Both the position numbers and the translations under genes were made by a program. Below are positions 36,255 through 44,485 of a stretch of 64,000 bases of DNA, piece after piece (the stretch's first letter is position 1; each line of letters opens with the position of its first letter). The DNA comes from an uncultured Pelagibacteraceae bacterium. GTDB taxonomy: Bacteria; Pseudomonadota; Alphaproteobacteria; Pelagibacterales; Pelagibacteraceae. The DNA lies in contig CACGAU010000002.1 in the NCBI GenBank assembly GCA_902571135.1, forward strand, positions 1 through 64,000. Direction: 5' to 3'. Under the pieces are notes generated by a model. It had not been told where the DNA came from. It saw nothing but the letters and a program-made list of their open reading frames with translations, and did not search any database.

Positions 36255-37205
36255 TTAACTTAAAATTTTATAAAATAGCGATGTTTTTTTTATGATAAAA
36301 TTACTAACCTTTGGTGAATTATCACCAACTACCTTCATTTCAGACATTTTGCCATTACAATGAAGAGCAATATTACAACCTGCACTAAATGTTTTAATAG
36401 TATTAGTTTTTAAATCATCTTTTAAACTTTTCATTGATAAATCATCTGAAATTAAAATGTTTTTAAAGCCAATTTTTTTTCTAATTAAATTTATAATTTT
36501 TTTAGAGTGTGTAGCTGTATTTAATCTATCAATGCTTCGATATATTACATGTGCTGTCATTGCAAAATAGCTTTGTTTTTTCTTGAATGGAAAAAAATCA
36601 TTTTTATTCAAATAATTTAAGTTTTTGGTAACTGTAGGAGTAAATTTATGACTATCTACTTTAGCTAATCCATGCCCTGGTATGTGTTTCATCACAGTAC
36701 CAATGGAATTTTCATGAAAATAATCAATACAAATATCTCCAATTTTAGAGATATTTTTTTTATTTTTTGAAAAAGACCTATCACCAATAATGTTGCTGGC
36801 TCCTCTAACTCGAAGATCTAAAACAGGAACAGTATTTATATTAACACCAATTGATTTAAGCAAATACGAAGTTTTATCGATAAATAATTTATAAATAATA
36901 TTAAATTTTTTCTTATCTTTTGAGAATAAATTACCAAAATATTCAGAAGACAAATTATCAAATGAAATAATTTTACTTAGTCGATTTACTCGTCCACCTT
37001 CTTGATCAATTAATATTGGGTATTTTTTGTCTTTAAATATCTTTTTTATTTTATCAGTTAATTTTTTAGTTTGTTCAATTGAATTTATGTTTCTTGAAAA
37101 TAAAATAACTCCCCATGGTTTATATTTCCTTAAAAAAGTAATCTCTTTCTTTGATAATATTGATGATTTTAAACCAACAATAAAAGCTCTTCTATTCTTA
37201 ATCAT
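36255..37205 (-). CDS. nagZ: Beta-N-acetylhexosaminidase, GH3 (NagZ)
   Basis: This cytoplasmic enzyme removes N-acetylglucosamine from muropeptides in peptidoglycan recycling. The 316-residue protein has LIDQEGGRVNRL (substrate-binding region near residue 65), the KHIPGHG motif near residue 180 with its loop His (the acid/base Asp-His pair), and LISDDLSMKSL with the nucleophile Asp near 255. The start overlaps the preceding small gene by 8 bases. Confidence 0.93.
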   Translation of the reverse strand: MIKNRRAFIVGLKSSILSKKEITFLRKYKPWGVILFSRNINSIEQTKKLTDKIKKIFKDKKYPILIDQEGGRVNRLSKIISFDNLSSEYFGNLFSKDKKKFNIIYKLFIDKTSYLLKSIGVNINTVPVLDLRVRGASNIIGDRSFSKNKKNISKIGDICIDYFHENSIGTVMKHIPGHGLAKVDSHKFTPTVTKNLNYLNKNDFFPFKKKQSYFAMTAHVIYRSIDRLNTATHSKKIINLIRKKIGFKNILISDDLSMKSLKDDLKTNTIKTFSAGCNIALHCNGKMSEMKVVGDNSPKVSNFIIKKTSLFYKILS

Positions 37206-37458
37206 TTTCTAAAAGTTTCCAAAAATTAAACTTTTTTTTCTTTTTTTTGTTTGTTTGCTTAACGTACTCTATTACATTTTGTGTATTGTTTTCCAAAACA
37301 GGTAAATTTTTTGAATATAGTTTAATTTTTTCATCGTTATTTTTATAAGATCTGTATGATTTCTTCTTATTTTCATCTGAAAAGTAATATCTACCAGTCA
37401 AAAAAATAAATAAGGCAATTACAACAATAAAGATTAAATACTTAATTTCTTTTAGCAT
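37198..37458 (-). CDS. Small membrane-anchored basic protein in the argS-nagZ gap
   Basis: I do not recognise this 86-residue protein by sequence. It has one N-terminal membrane helix (about 6-24, YLIFIVVIALFIFLTG) and a strongly basic tail with a KKKKKKF run near the end. In other alphaproteobacteria a SPOR-domain protein often lies between argS and nagZ. This could be a truncated or reduced remnant keeping only the membrane anchor and linker, but no SPOR domain is visible. It shares one base with argS and overlaps nagZ by 8. Confidence 0.7.
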   Translation of the reverse strand: MLKEIKYLIFIVVIALFIFLTGRYYFSDENKKKSYRSYKNNDEKIKLYSKNLPVLENNTQNVIEYVKQTNKKKKKKFNFWKLLEND

Positions 37459-39191
37459 TACATTTTATCTGGTGATTCTACACCAACTATATCCATTCCT
37501 GATTTTACAACGTTAGATATTGCTTTTAAAAAAATTAATTTATCTGGTGAAACTATTTTTTGATCATTAATAAACCTTTTTTCTGGGTTTTGTTTACCAA
37601 GATTCCAATACGAATGGAATTCTGAAGCAAGATCATATAAATAAACAGGTATTCTATGTGGTTCTAATTTTGAACTAGCTGCATCGATACATTTAGGCCA
37701 TTCTGAAATCTTTTTTAAAATTTTGATCTCATCATTTGAGTATTCGAAACTAAAATCATCTAATTTAATATTTGAATTTAAGTCTTTGCCAATATGTCTA
37801 AAGACAGATGAAATTCTGGCATAACAATATTGAACGTAATATAACGGATTATCTTTTGATTTTTCTTTTACAGCATCAAAATCAAAATCTAATTCTACAT
37901 CACTACTTCTGTTGAGCATGATAAACCTAGTTGCATCTTTTCCAACTTCTTCAATTAAATCATCAACCGTAATGTAGTCACCTCTTCTTTTAGACATCTT
38001 AAATGGTTTGTTATCTTTAATTAATTTTACAAGCTGACTAATTTTACAAATCAATTTATCTTTTTTTCCTGATAATGCTTCAACTGAGGATGAAATTCTT
38101 TTGATGTAACCAGCATGATCTGCGCCAAGAATATTTATTAAATAATCAAATTTACGATCTACTTTATTTTTATGATAAGCAACATCACTTGCAAAATAAG
38201 TCCATGTTCCATCTGACTTTTGTAATGCTCTATCTTTATCGTCACCAAAATCAGTAGATTTAAAAAGTAACTGTTCTCTTTCTACCCAGTTTTTATCATC
38301 TTCTCCAGCTGGAGCTTTAATTTTTCCTTTGTATACAAATTTATTCTTTTCTAAAAATTTTATTACACTCTCTACTTCTTTATTTAAAACAATACTTTTT
38401 TCACTAACGAAATTATCGTGGTTAATTCCTAAACTCTTAAGGTTCTTTTTAATTAAAAGCAGCGCCTGTTCTATAGATAAAGCTGTTAAATTTTCGCTTA
38501 TTTGATCATAATTATCAAAATTTAGATCTGAATTTTCTGAAACTATATTTTTTGCAAAATCGACTAAATAATCTCCTGGATACAAATCAGGATTATCTTG
38601 TGGAAAAGTTTCGTTAAACTTTACTTCTCTAATTCTAAAATATACAGATTTTGTAAAATTTATAATTTGATTACCATAATCATTTACATAATACTCTTTT
38701 GTAACTTTATGCTTATTAAATATTAACACATTAGATATGACATCACCTAAAATAGCTCCTCTACAGTGACCAACATGCAAAGGTCCTGTAGGATTAGCTG
38801 ATACGAATTCAACTAAGTAATTATTTTTTTTCTCTTTCTCATTAATTCCAAATGTTTCAGCGTTATCAATAATTTCTTTAATAAAGTTTGACCAAAAAGA
38901 TGGCTTAAATTTAATATTTATGAAACCAGGTTTGGCAACGGATATATTGTCTATTTGATCATCGCTATTTTTAATTTCTGGTGCAAGTTTTTCTGCCAAT
39001 TCTATTGGAGAAGTTTTGTTTAGTTTGGATAAAACCATTGCAACATTAGTTGAAATATCACAATCAAATTTTGGAGGTGGTATTTCCGCATTAATACCAT
39101 TTAAACTTTCTGGAACGATAAGTTGATTTTTTTTACTAAGCTCAACAATAATTGATTTTATTTTATCTAAATATAATTCAAAAATATTCAT
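37458..39191 (-). CDS. argS: Arginyl-tRNA synthetase
   Basis: The enzyme charges tRNA-Arg. The 577-residue class I enzyme has the HIGH-type motif in SANPTGPLHVGHCRG near residue 131, the KMSKR-like KPFKMSKRRGDYI near residue 400, and the C-terminal anticodon-binding DALR domain with VQYCYARISS. It overlaps dgt by 4 bases upstream. Confidence 0.97.
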   Translation of the reverse strand: MNIFELYLDKIKSIIVELSKKNQLIVPESLNGINAEIPPPKFDCDISTNVAMVLSKLNKTSPIELAEKLAPEIKNSDDQIDNISVAKPGFINIKFKPSFWSNFIKEIIDNAETFGINEKEKKNNYLVEFVSANPTGPLHVGHCRGAILGDVISNVLIFNKHKVTKEYYVNDYGNQIINFTKSVYFRIREVKFNETFPQDNPDLYPGDYLVDFAKNIVSENSDLNFDNYDQISENLTALSIEQALLLIKKNLKSLGINHDNFVSEKSIVLNKEVESVIKFLEKNKFVYKGKIKAPAGEDDKNWVEREQLLFKSTDFGDDKDRALQKSDGTWTYFASDVAYHKNKVDRKFDYLINILGADHAGYIKRISSSVEALSGKKDKLICKISQLVKLIKDNKPFKMSKRRGDYITVDDLIEEVGKDATRFIMLNRSSDVELDFDFDAVKEKSKDNPLYYVQYCYARISSVFRHIGKDLNSNIKLDDFSFEYSNDEIKILKKISEWPKCIDAASSKLEPHRIPVYLYDLASEFHSYWNLGKQNPEKRFINDQKIVSPDKLIFLKAISNVVKSGMDIVGVESPDKM

Positions 39192-40306
39192 TTATTATCG
39201 TTATAAAGGTTAATTGCGTATCTATCCGTCATACCAGATATAAAATCTGAAATAGCTCTATATTTGTCTTTAGTCAATTGCTCTTTAGTAAGAAATTTTC
39301 TTGGATTTGATTTAATTATTTTAAATAATTTCTTAATTATCATTTTGCCTCTTTGATTCTTATTAAGTACCGATTTATTGTCATACATTCTATGTCTTAA
39401 AAATGATCTGATTTCTTGCTCTGAATTTTCTATTTTATCTGAAAAAGAAACTATTAATTGATTTGATTTTGACACATCTTTTAATGACTTAATTTTAAAT
39501 TTTTTAATATTTTTTTCTGTATTACTTAGTAAATCTCTAATCATGATATCTATTGAGTCTCTGATGATTTGATAAATAGCAATTTTATAATTTTTTTTAT
39601 TAATTTTATTTTTATATTTTTGATAAATGTCTTTAAAAAATTCTAATTCAACTAATTCCTCAAGTTTAAATAAGTTTGCTTTAATTCCATCCTGAATATC
39701 ATGATTATTATAGGCAATATCATCTGATATTGCTGATATTTGAGCTTCTAATGATGGATAAGTATTAAATTTAATTTTATTTTTGAAAACTTTTAAACCA
39801 ATTAGTTTATTGATCATGCTTAGATCATCTACTGGTCCATTATGTTTTAAAAGTCCTTCTAAGGTCTCAAGGGTTAAATTTAATCCAGCAAATTTAAAAT
39901 ATTTATTCTCTAAAAACATTACTATTCTTAGTGTCTGAAGATTGTGATCAAAGCCACCATAATTTTGCATACATTCATCTAAAGCATCCTCTCCTGCATG
40001 GCCAAATGGAGTATGACCCAAATCATGAGCAAGACTTAAGGTTTCAGCTAAATCTTCATTTAATTTTAGATATTTTGCAATTGATCTTGCTATTTGAGCA
40101 ACTTCAATTGAATGAGTAATTCTTGTTCTAAAATGATCCCCTTCTGTGTTAACAAATACTTGGGTTTTATGCTTTAATCTTCTAAATGATGCGCTGTGAA
40201 TTATACGATCTCTGTCGCGTTGAAAAGGAGATCTATATTTTGAATTAGCTTCTTTATTAAGTCTGCCTTTACTTTTAAATACTCCTAACAAAGTGTCTTT
40301 TTTCAT
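39188..40306 (-). CDS. dgt: dGTPase-like HD-domain deoxynucleoside triphosphohydrolase
   Basis: The enzyme hydrolyses dNTPs (dGTP in E. coli) to the nucleoside and triphosphate. The 372-residue protein has PFQRDRDRIIHSASFRRL near the start, RITHSIEVAQIARS, and the HD motif AHDLGHTPFGHAG near residues 93-105, followed by DDIAYNNHDIQDG. It belongs to the shorter alphaproteobacterial dgt group. It is the first gene of the run leading through argS to yajC, and is divergent from the erpA-like gene with a 50-bp gap. Confidence 0.93.
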   Translation of the reverse strand: MKKDTLLGVFKSKGRLNKEANSKYRSPFQRDRDRIIHSASFRRLKHKTQVFVNTEGDHFRTRITHSIEVAQIARSIAKYLKLNEDLAETLSLAHDLGHTPFGHAGEDALDECMQNYGGFDHNLQTLRIVMFLENKYFKFAGLNLTLETLEGLLKHNGPVDDLSMINKLIGLKVFKNKIKFNTYPSLEAQISAISDDIAYNNHDIQDGIKANLFKLEELVELEFFKDIYQKYKNKINKKNYKIAIYQIIRDSIDIMIRDLLSNTEKNIKKFKIKSLKDVSKSNQLIVSFSDKIENSEQEIRSFLRHRMYDNKSVLNKNQRGKMIIKKLFKIIKSNPRKFLTKEQLTKDKYRAISDFISGMTDRYAINLYNDNK

Positions 40307-40356
40307 CCTTTAATTTAAATAATTAAGTATTATATTAGTAATATCAGTGTTCAAAC

Positions 40357-40674
40357 ATGATTAAAGAAATTAAATTTACGGATAAAGCGTTAAAACAAAT
40401 AGATAATTTATTGTCAAAAAAAGACAAAGGATCATTCTTTAGAATCGCTATCAAAGGTGGAGGATGTTCTGGTTTTCAATATGAATTTACATTTGATAAA
40501 TCAAAACAAGCTGATGATTTAAATTATCAAAATATTTTAATTGATAAAACTTCAGCTGATTTGCTTAAAGGATCTGAAGTTGATTATGTGTCTGAACTTA
40601 TAGGTGAACAATTCAAAATTTCTAATCCGCAAACCAAATCTTCATGTGGTTGTGGAGTGTCTTTCTCACTTTAA
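40357..40674 (+). CDS. A-type iron-sulfur carrier (ErpA/IscA family)
   Basis: This Fe-S cluster carrier has 105 residues. The three cluster-binding cysteines are in GGGCSGFQYEF (C near residue 37) and SSCGCGVSF (near 99-101). In alphaproteobacteria the copy beside dgt/xth is usually called ErpA, which delivers clusters to apoproteins. It overlaps the xthA start by one base (TAATG). Confidence 0.92.
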   Translation: MIKEIKFTDKALKQIDNLLSKKDKGSFFRIAIKGGGCSGFQYEFTFDKSKQADDLNYQNILIDKTSADLLKGSEVDYVSELIGEQFKISNPQTKSSCGCGVSFSL

Positions 40675-41450
40675 TGCTCATTTCATCTTGGAATGTAAAC
40701 TCGGTAAGAGCAAGAATTGAAAATATCAAAAGCTATTTATTAAAATATAAACCTGATATTTTAATGATGCAGGAAATCAAAACTGAAGATGTAAATTTTC
40801 CATATGATGATTTTTCATCAATGGACTACGAAAGTCATGTATTTGGTCAAAAAAGTTATAATGGTGTAGCAATTATATCTAAAAATAAATTAAAAAATGT
40901 CAAAACAGATTTAATTAAGGATAAGTTAAAACAATCAAGAATAATTTCAGCTGAATTTGAACATAAGAAAAAAAATATACAATTAATAAATATTTACACC
41001 CCTAATGGTAATCCTGTAGATACTGAAAAATATGATTATAAAAAAGATTGGCTTGATCAATTAATAAAGCAATTAAAAACTTTATCTAAAAAAAATTCAA
41101 ATATTATTTTAGCTGGTGATTTCAATATTATCCCTTCAGCAGAAGATGTTTATAATGTTAAAAGTTTCGAAGACGACGCATTATACCGACTTGAAATAAG
41201 AAAAAAATTTAGAGAAATGATTAATCTTGGTTTTAATGACGTCTACAGACATTTTTATGAAGATAAAGAAGGATATACATTTTGGGATTATATGAGAGGT
41301 GCATGGCAAAAAAATAACGGTATGAGGATTGATCATTTTTTAGTTTCAAATTCTATAATTGATCAAATTAAAGATATTAATATTAATAAAGATCCACGTG
41401 GAAGAGAAAAGCCTTCTGATCACACACCAATTGAGATTAATTTAGCTTAG
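40674..41450 (+). CDS. xthA: Exodeoxyribonuclease III / AP endonuclease
   Basis: The enzyme incises DNA at abasic sites and degrades DNA 3'-5'. The call starts at the ATG at 40674, giving 258 residues beginning MLISSWNVNSVRAR, which matches the family N-terminus; a start 30 bases upstream would add residues inside the ErpA reading region. Motifs: MQEIKTED (catalytic Glu), AGDFNIIP, and SDHTPI (catalytic His) near the end. It converges on the next gene with a 9-base overlap. Confidence 0.95.
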   Translation: MLISSWNVNSVRARIENIKSYLLKYKPDILMMQEIKTEDVNFPYDDFSSMDYESHVFGQKSYNGVAIISKNKLKNVKTDLIKDKLKQSRIISAEFEHKKKNIQLINIYTPNGNPVDTEKYDYKKDWLDQLIKQLKTLSKKNSNIILAGDFNIIPSAEDVYNVKSFEDDALYRLEIRKKFREMINLGFNDVYRHFYEDKEGYTFWDYMRGAWQKNNGMRIDHFLVSNSIIDQIKDININKDPRGREKPSDHTPIEINLA

Positions 41451-42440
41451 AGATTTAATTTTATTTACTAATTCTTCGTTAATATTTCTTGGACCAGTAT
41501 CCATTCTATTCTTGTGACGTCTTTCTCCAGGTAATCTTACTTCACCCATTGATTTCATTTTTTCAAAAAATTCCTCAGCATGTTTTTGCCAATTAGTACC
41601 TGAAGTTTTATCTGGGTTAATGGCTAGTATGAATTCACCACCACTTGGAGGACCGCCGTCATTATTATCTTTGGCAGCAGTTTCAAAACTAAAATTATCT
41701 CCAACTAATGCGCCTGCCATTAATTCTACCATCATTGCAATTGCAGATCCTTTGTAACCACCAAAAGGTAATAAAACTCCACCATCAGCAATTTCCCCTG
41801 GATCAGTTGTTTCTTTACCATCTTTGGTCAAACCAGTTCCAAGTGGAACTTTATGCCCTTCTCTTTTAGCAACTTGAACTTCTCCCATAGCCATAGATGC
41901 TGTTGCCATATCATAAACAACAGGAGTTTTACCAGGTCTTGGCCAAGCAAATGAAATTGGGTTCGTTCCAAATAATGGTTTTATTGCTCCTGCAGGTGCA
42001 ACAGCAGGTTTGTAAGATGTACATGCAAATGCAACCAAACCATCTTCAGCTAACTTTTCTGTTTCAGGCCACATAGCAGCCATATGATGTGAATTATTTA
42101 TTGCTAACACAGCTACACCATTTTCTTTTGCAGCTTTAGCTAATTCAGGCAATCCTTTATTTAAAACAACAGGTGCTAAACAATTATTTCCTTCAACTTT
42201 AATTACTGATGGAGATATTTTTTTTACTTCGGGTTTCCCTTTACCATTTATCTTTCCACCTTTAAGTCCAGTCACGTAAGCTGGTAATCTAAATAGACCA
42301 TGTGATACAGAACCATCTCTTTCAGCATTTCTAATTAGGCCAGATAAAATTGATGCTGTTTCCTCATCACAACCATTTGCCAAAAGTGTTTTTTTAGCTA
42401 GTTCAAATATTTCGTCTAAATTTAAAGATACAGTGCTCAT
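41442..42440 (-). CDS. Ldh2-family (malate/lactate/ketimine) NAD(P)H-dependent oxidoreductase
   Basis: The 332-residue protein belongs to the COG2055 malate/L-lactate dehydrogenase family, which is unrelated to classical MDH. Landmarks are ERDGSVSHGLFRLPAY near residue 55, NNSHHMAAMW near 115, and LLPFGGYKGSAIAMMVELMAG near 225. Members include malate and ureidoglycolate dehydrogenases and delta-1-piperideine-2-carboxylate/pyrroline-2-carboxylate reductases; the sequence resembles the last group, but the substrate cannot be fixed by eye. It follows zur, with the zur stop sharing one base with its start. Confidence 0.85.
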   Translation of the reverse strand: MSTVSLNLDEIFELAKKTLLANGCDEETASILSGLIRNAERDGSVSHGLFRLPAYVTGLKGGKINGKGKPEVKKISPSVIKVEGNNCLAPVVLNKGLPELAKAAKENGVAVLAINNSHHMAAMWPETEKLAEDGLVAFACTSYKPAVAPAGAIKPLFGTNPISFAWPRPGKTPVVYDMATASMAMGEVQVAKREGHKVPLGTGLTKDGKETTDPGEIADGGVLLPFGGYKGSAIAMMVELMAGALVGDNFSFETAAKDNNDGGPPSGGEFILAINPDKTSGTNWQKHAEEFFEKMKSMGEVRLPGERRHKNRMDTGPRNINEELVNKIKSLS

Positions 42441-42838
42441 TATTTTGATTTACATTTTTTACATAAACCAAAAAATTCTAAATTATACTTGCTATATTTC
42501 ATTCCAGAGTCATCTGAAAAATTAGATAAATATTTTGAAAGTTTTGAATTACTTATTTCAGATACATTTTCGCAACTTTCACAAATTGAAAAAGCTGTTG
42601 CTTTTGAAACCTGACAACTTGAATTTTGACAAGCTATAAAAGCATTTCTACTTTCAATCTTATGAATTTTTCCAATTTCAACCAACTTATCTAAAGCTCT
42701 GTAAACTTGTAGTGGTGCTTTTATTCCCTTTTTTTGGACATTAAATAAAATTGAATAAGCTTTCATAGGTCCACCAGATTTATCAATAAGATCAAAAATG
42801 ATTTTTTGATTTTTGGAAAGGTTATGTTCTTTTTGCAT
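42440..42838 (-). CDS. zur: Zinc uptake regulator, Fur family (Zur)
   Basis: This 132-residue Fur-family repressor has an N-terminal winged helix (KAYSILFNVQKKGIKAPLQVYRAL, landmarks AYSIL and APLQVYRAL) and a C-terminal metal-binding part with many cysteines: CQNSSC near residue 69, CESC near 86 and a terminal CKKCKSK. Its place next to znuB-znuC and a palindromic operator makes Zur more likely than Fur. It probably represses znuA and znuCB when zinc is sufficient. It follows znuB by 24 bases. Confidence 0.9.
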   Translation of the reverse strand: MQKEHNLSKNQKIIFDLIDKSGGPMKAYSILFNVQKKGIKAPLQVYRALDKLVEIGKIHKIESRNAFIACQNSSCQVSKATAFSICESCENVSEISNSKLSKYLSNFSDDSGMKYSKYNLEFFGLCKKCKSK

Positions 42839-42862
42839 CTTTAAATTCTTATCAATTAGTTA

Positions 42863-43666
42863 TCAGTTTTTCAATTTAATCGATTGTTTAATGTTAAGTA
42901 AAGATAATATAAATAAAATCAAAGAAGCCATTATAATTGAAGGCCCAGATGATGTATTAAATTCTAGAGATGAAAATAGTCCTAATAATACTGACAACAA
43001 TCCACCAATTATTGAAAATAACACCATCTTTTGAGGGCTATCAGAAATATTTCTAGCCATCGCAGCTGGAATAATAAGCATACCTGTGATCAATAATAGC
43101 CCTACCATTTTAATTGATATGGCTATTACAGCAGCCATAAGAATTGTAAAAATAGCTTTTGCTCTATCAGGGTTTAACCCCTCTGCTTCTGCTAATTCGT
43201 AATTAACTGTAGATGCAAACAATGGTTTCCAAATTAATTTTAGAACTAATAAAATTACTGCCCCACCAGTCCAGATGATTAATAAATCATCAGTTGTCAC
43301 AGCCAATATATCACCAAACAAAAGTCCCATAATATCAAAACGAATAAAGGTTAAAAAACCTATTACTACTAATCCAACAGCTAAAGAAGAGTGAGCTAAT
43401 AGACCAAGCAAAGCATCACCAGGTAAATTAGTTTTCTTCTGTAATTGAATTAAAATTAAAGCAATTAAAGATGAAATAATAAATACTGAAAGAGCAATAT
43501 TTAATTCAAACGAGTAAGCCAAAGTAACACCTAGTAGAGCTGAGTGAGCTAATGTATCACCAAAGTAAGATAATCTTCTCCAAACAACAAAACAACCAAG
43601 AGGCCCAGTTACTAGAGCTATACCTAGGCCTGCAATTAGTGCTCTTATAAAAAAATCATCAAACAT
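42863..43666 (-). CDS. znuB: Zinc ABC transporter permease
   Basis: This is the membrane domain of the ZnuABC zinc importer. The 267-residue protein has about eight hydrophobic helices and family landmarks GPLGCFVVWRRLSYFGDTLAHSALLG (parts GCFVVWRRLSYFGDTLAH) near residue 22 and the C-terminal LLITGMLIIPAAMAR. It follows znuC by one base, and zur follows it, giving a znuCB-zur transcript. Confidence 0.94.
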   Translation of the reverse strand: MFDDFFIRALIAGLGIALVTGPLGCFVVWRRLSYFGDTLAHSALLGVTLAYSFELNIALSVFIISSLIALILIQLQKKTNLPGDALLGLLAHSSLAVGLVVIGFLTFIRFDIMGLLFGDILAVTTDDLLIIWTGGAVILLVLKLIWKPLFASTVNYELAEAEGLNPDRAKAIFTILMAAVIAISIKMVGLLLITGMLIIPAAMARNISDSPQKMVLFSIIGGLLSVLLGLFSSLEFNTSSGPSIIMASLILFILSLLNIKQSIKLKN

Positions 43667-43667
43667 A

Positions 43668-44414
43668 TTAATTTTTCTTTATTTCACCTTTGTCTGAATG
43701 AACGTGATCATGTTTATGTTCATATACAGAAAGAATTTGAGATGCCTGTTCACCAAATAAGGTTTTGTATTCATTGTTTTTAGCAACATCCATTGGTGAT
43801 CCAGAGCAACATACGTGACCATTTAAACAAACCACATGATCAGTTGCGGTCATAACAGTATGTAGATCATGAGAGATTAATAGAATTCCACAATTTAGTG
43901 TATCAGAAATTCTTTTTATTAATTCATACAAAGCAATCTCACCAGTATAATCAACTCCTTGAACGGGTTCATCAAGAACTAATAATTCAGGTTTTTTTGA
44001 AATAGCTCTTGCAATTAAAACCCTTTGAAATTCACCACCTGATAAATTTCCTAAATTTTTATTCTTAAGATGGATAACGCCTGTTAATGTAAGTGCTTCA
44101 TCAATTGCCTCATCTTTAATATTTTCAGTTAGAAGCATAAAATCATAAACTCTTAAAGGTAAGGTCCAATCAATAGATATTTTTTGAGGAACATATCCAA
44201 CTTTATTTGTGTATTTCTCAACACTTCCTTCGATGTTTTTGTAAATTCCCAATGCAATTTTTGCGGTAGTACTTTTTCCAGATCCATTAGGTCCAATAAG
44301 GGTAACGATTTTTCCCTTTTCAACAGTTAATGAAACGCCTTCCACTAGCCATTTATCATTTTGTTTAAAACCAGCGTTATTTAATTTTACTAATGTACTA
44401 TTTTCTGAGCTCAT
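43668..44414 (-). CDS. znuC: Zinc ABC transporter ATP-binding protein
   Basis: This ATPase of the zinc importer has 248 residues, a Walker A GPNGSGKSTT near residue 38, signature LSGGEFQRV, and Walker B LLVLDEP. The C-terminal tail is histidine-rich (YEHKHDHVHSDKGE), which may sense or bind metal. It is divergent from znuA across a 71-bp operator region. Confidence 0.94.
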   Translation of the reverse strand: MSSENSTLVKLNNAGFKQNDKWLVEGVSLTVEKGKIVTLIGPNGSGKSTTAKIALGIYKNIEGSVEKYTNKVGYVPQKISIDWTLPLRVYDFMLLTENIKDEAIDEALTLTGVIHLKNKNLGNLSGGEFQRVLIARAISKKPELLVLDEPVQGVDYTGEIALYELIKRISDTLNCGILLISHDLHTVMTATDHVVCLNGHVCCSGSPMDVAKNNEYKTLFGEQASQILSVYEHKHDHVHSDKGEIKKN

Positions 44415-44432
44415 ATATTGCTTGACTTATAA

Positions 44433-44465
44433 ATGTTATATTATTACATAACGTTATATTATAAC
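44433..44465. promoter_or_regulatory. Zur operator between znuC and znuA
   Basis: The 71-bp divergent region contains the perfect palindrome GTTATATTATAAC (44453-44465) and, just left of it, the near-palindrome ATGTTATATTATTACAT (44433-44449). These match the AT-rich palindromic style of alphaproteobacterial Zur/Fur boxes. They overlap plausible -10 regions for both directions, so one regulator could repress both transcripts. Confidence 0.7.
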
Positions 44466-44485
44466 AACCAATTAAATTACTTATT

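Noticed and set aside
40644-40673. Earlier start for exonuclease III
   Set aside because: It lies inside the ErpA-like gene; the start at 40674 gives the family N-terminus exactly.
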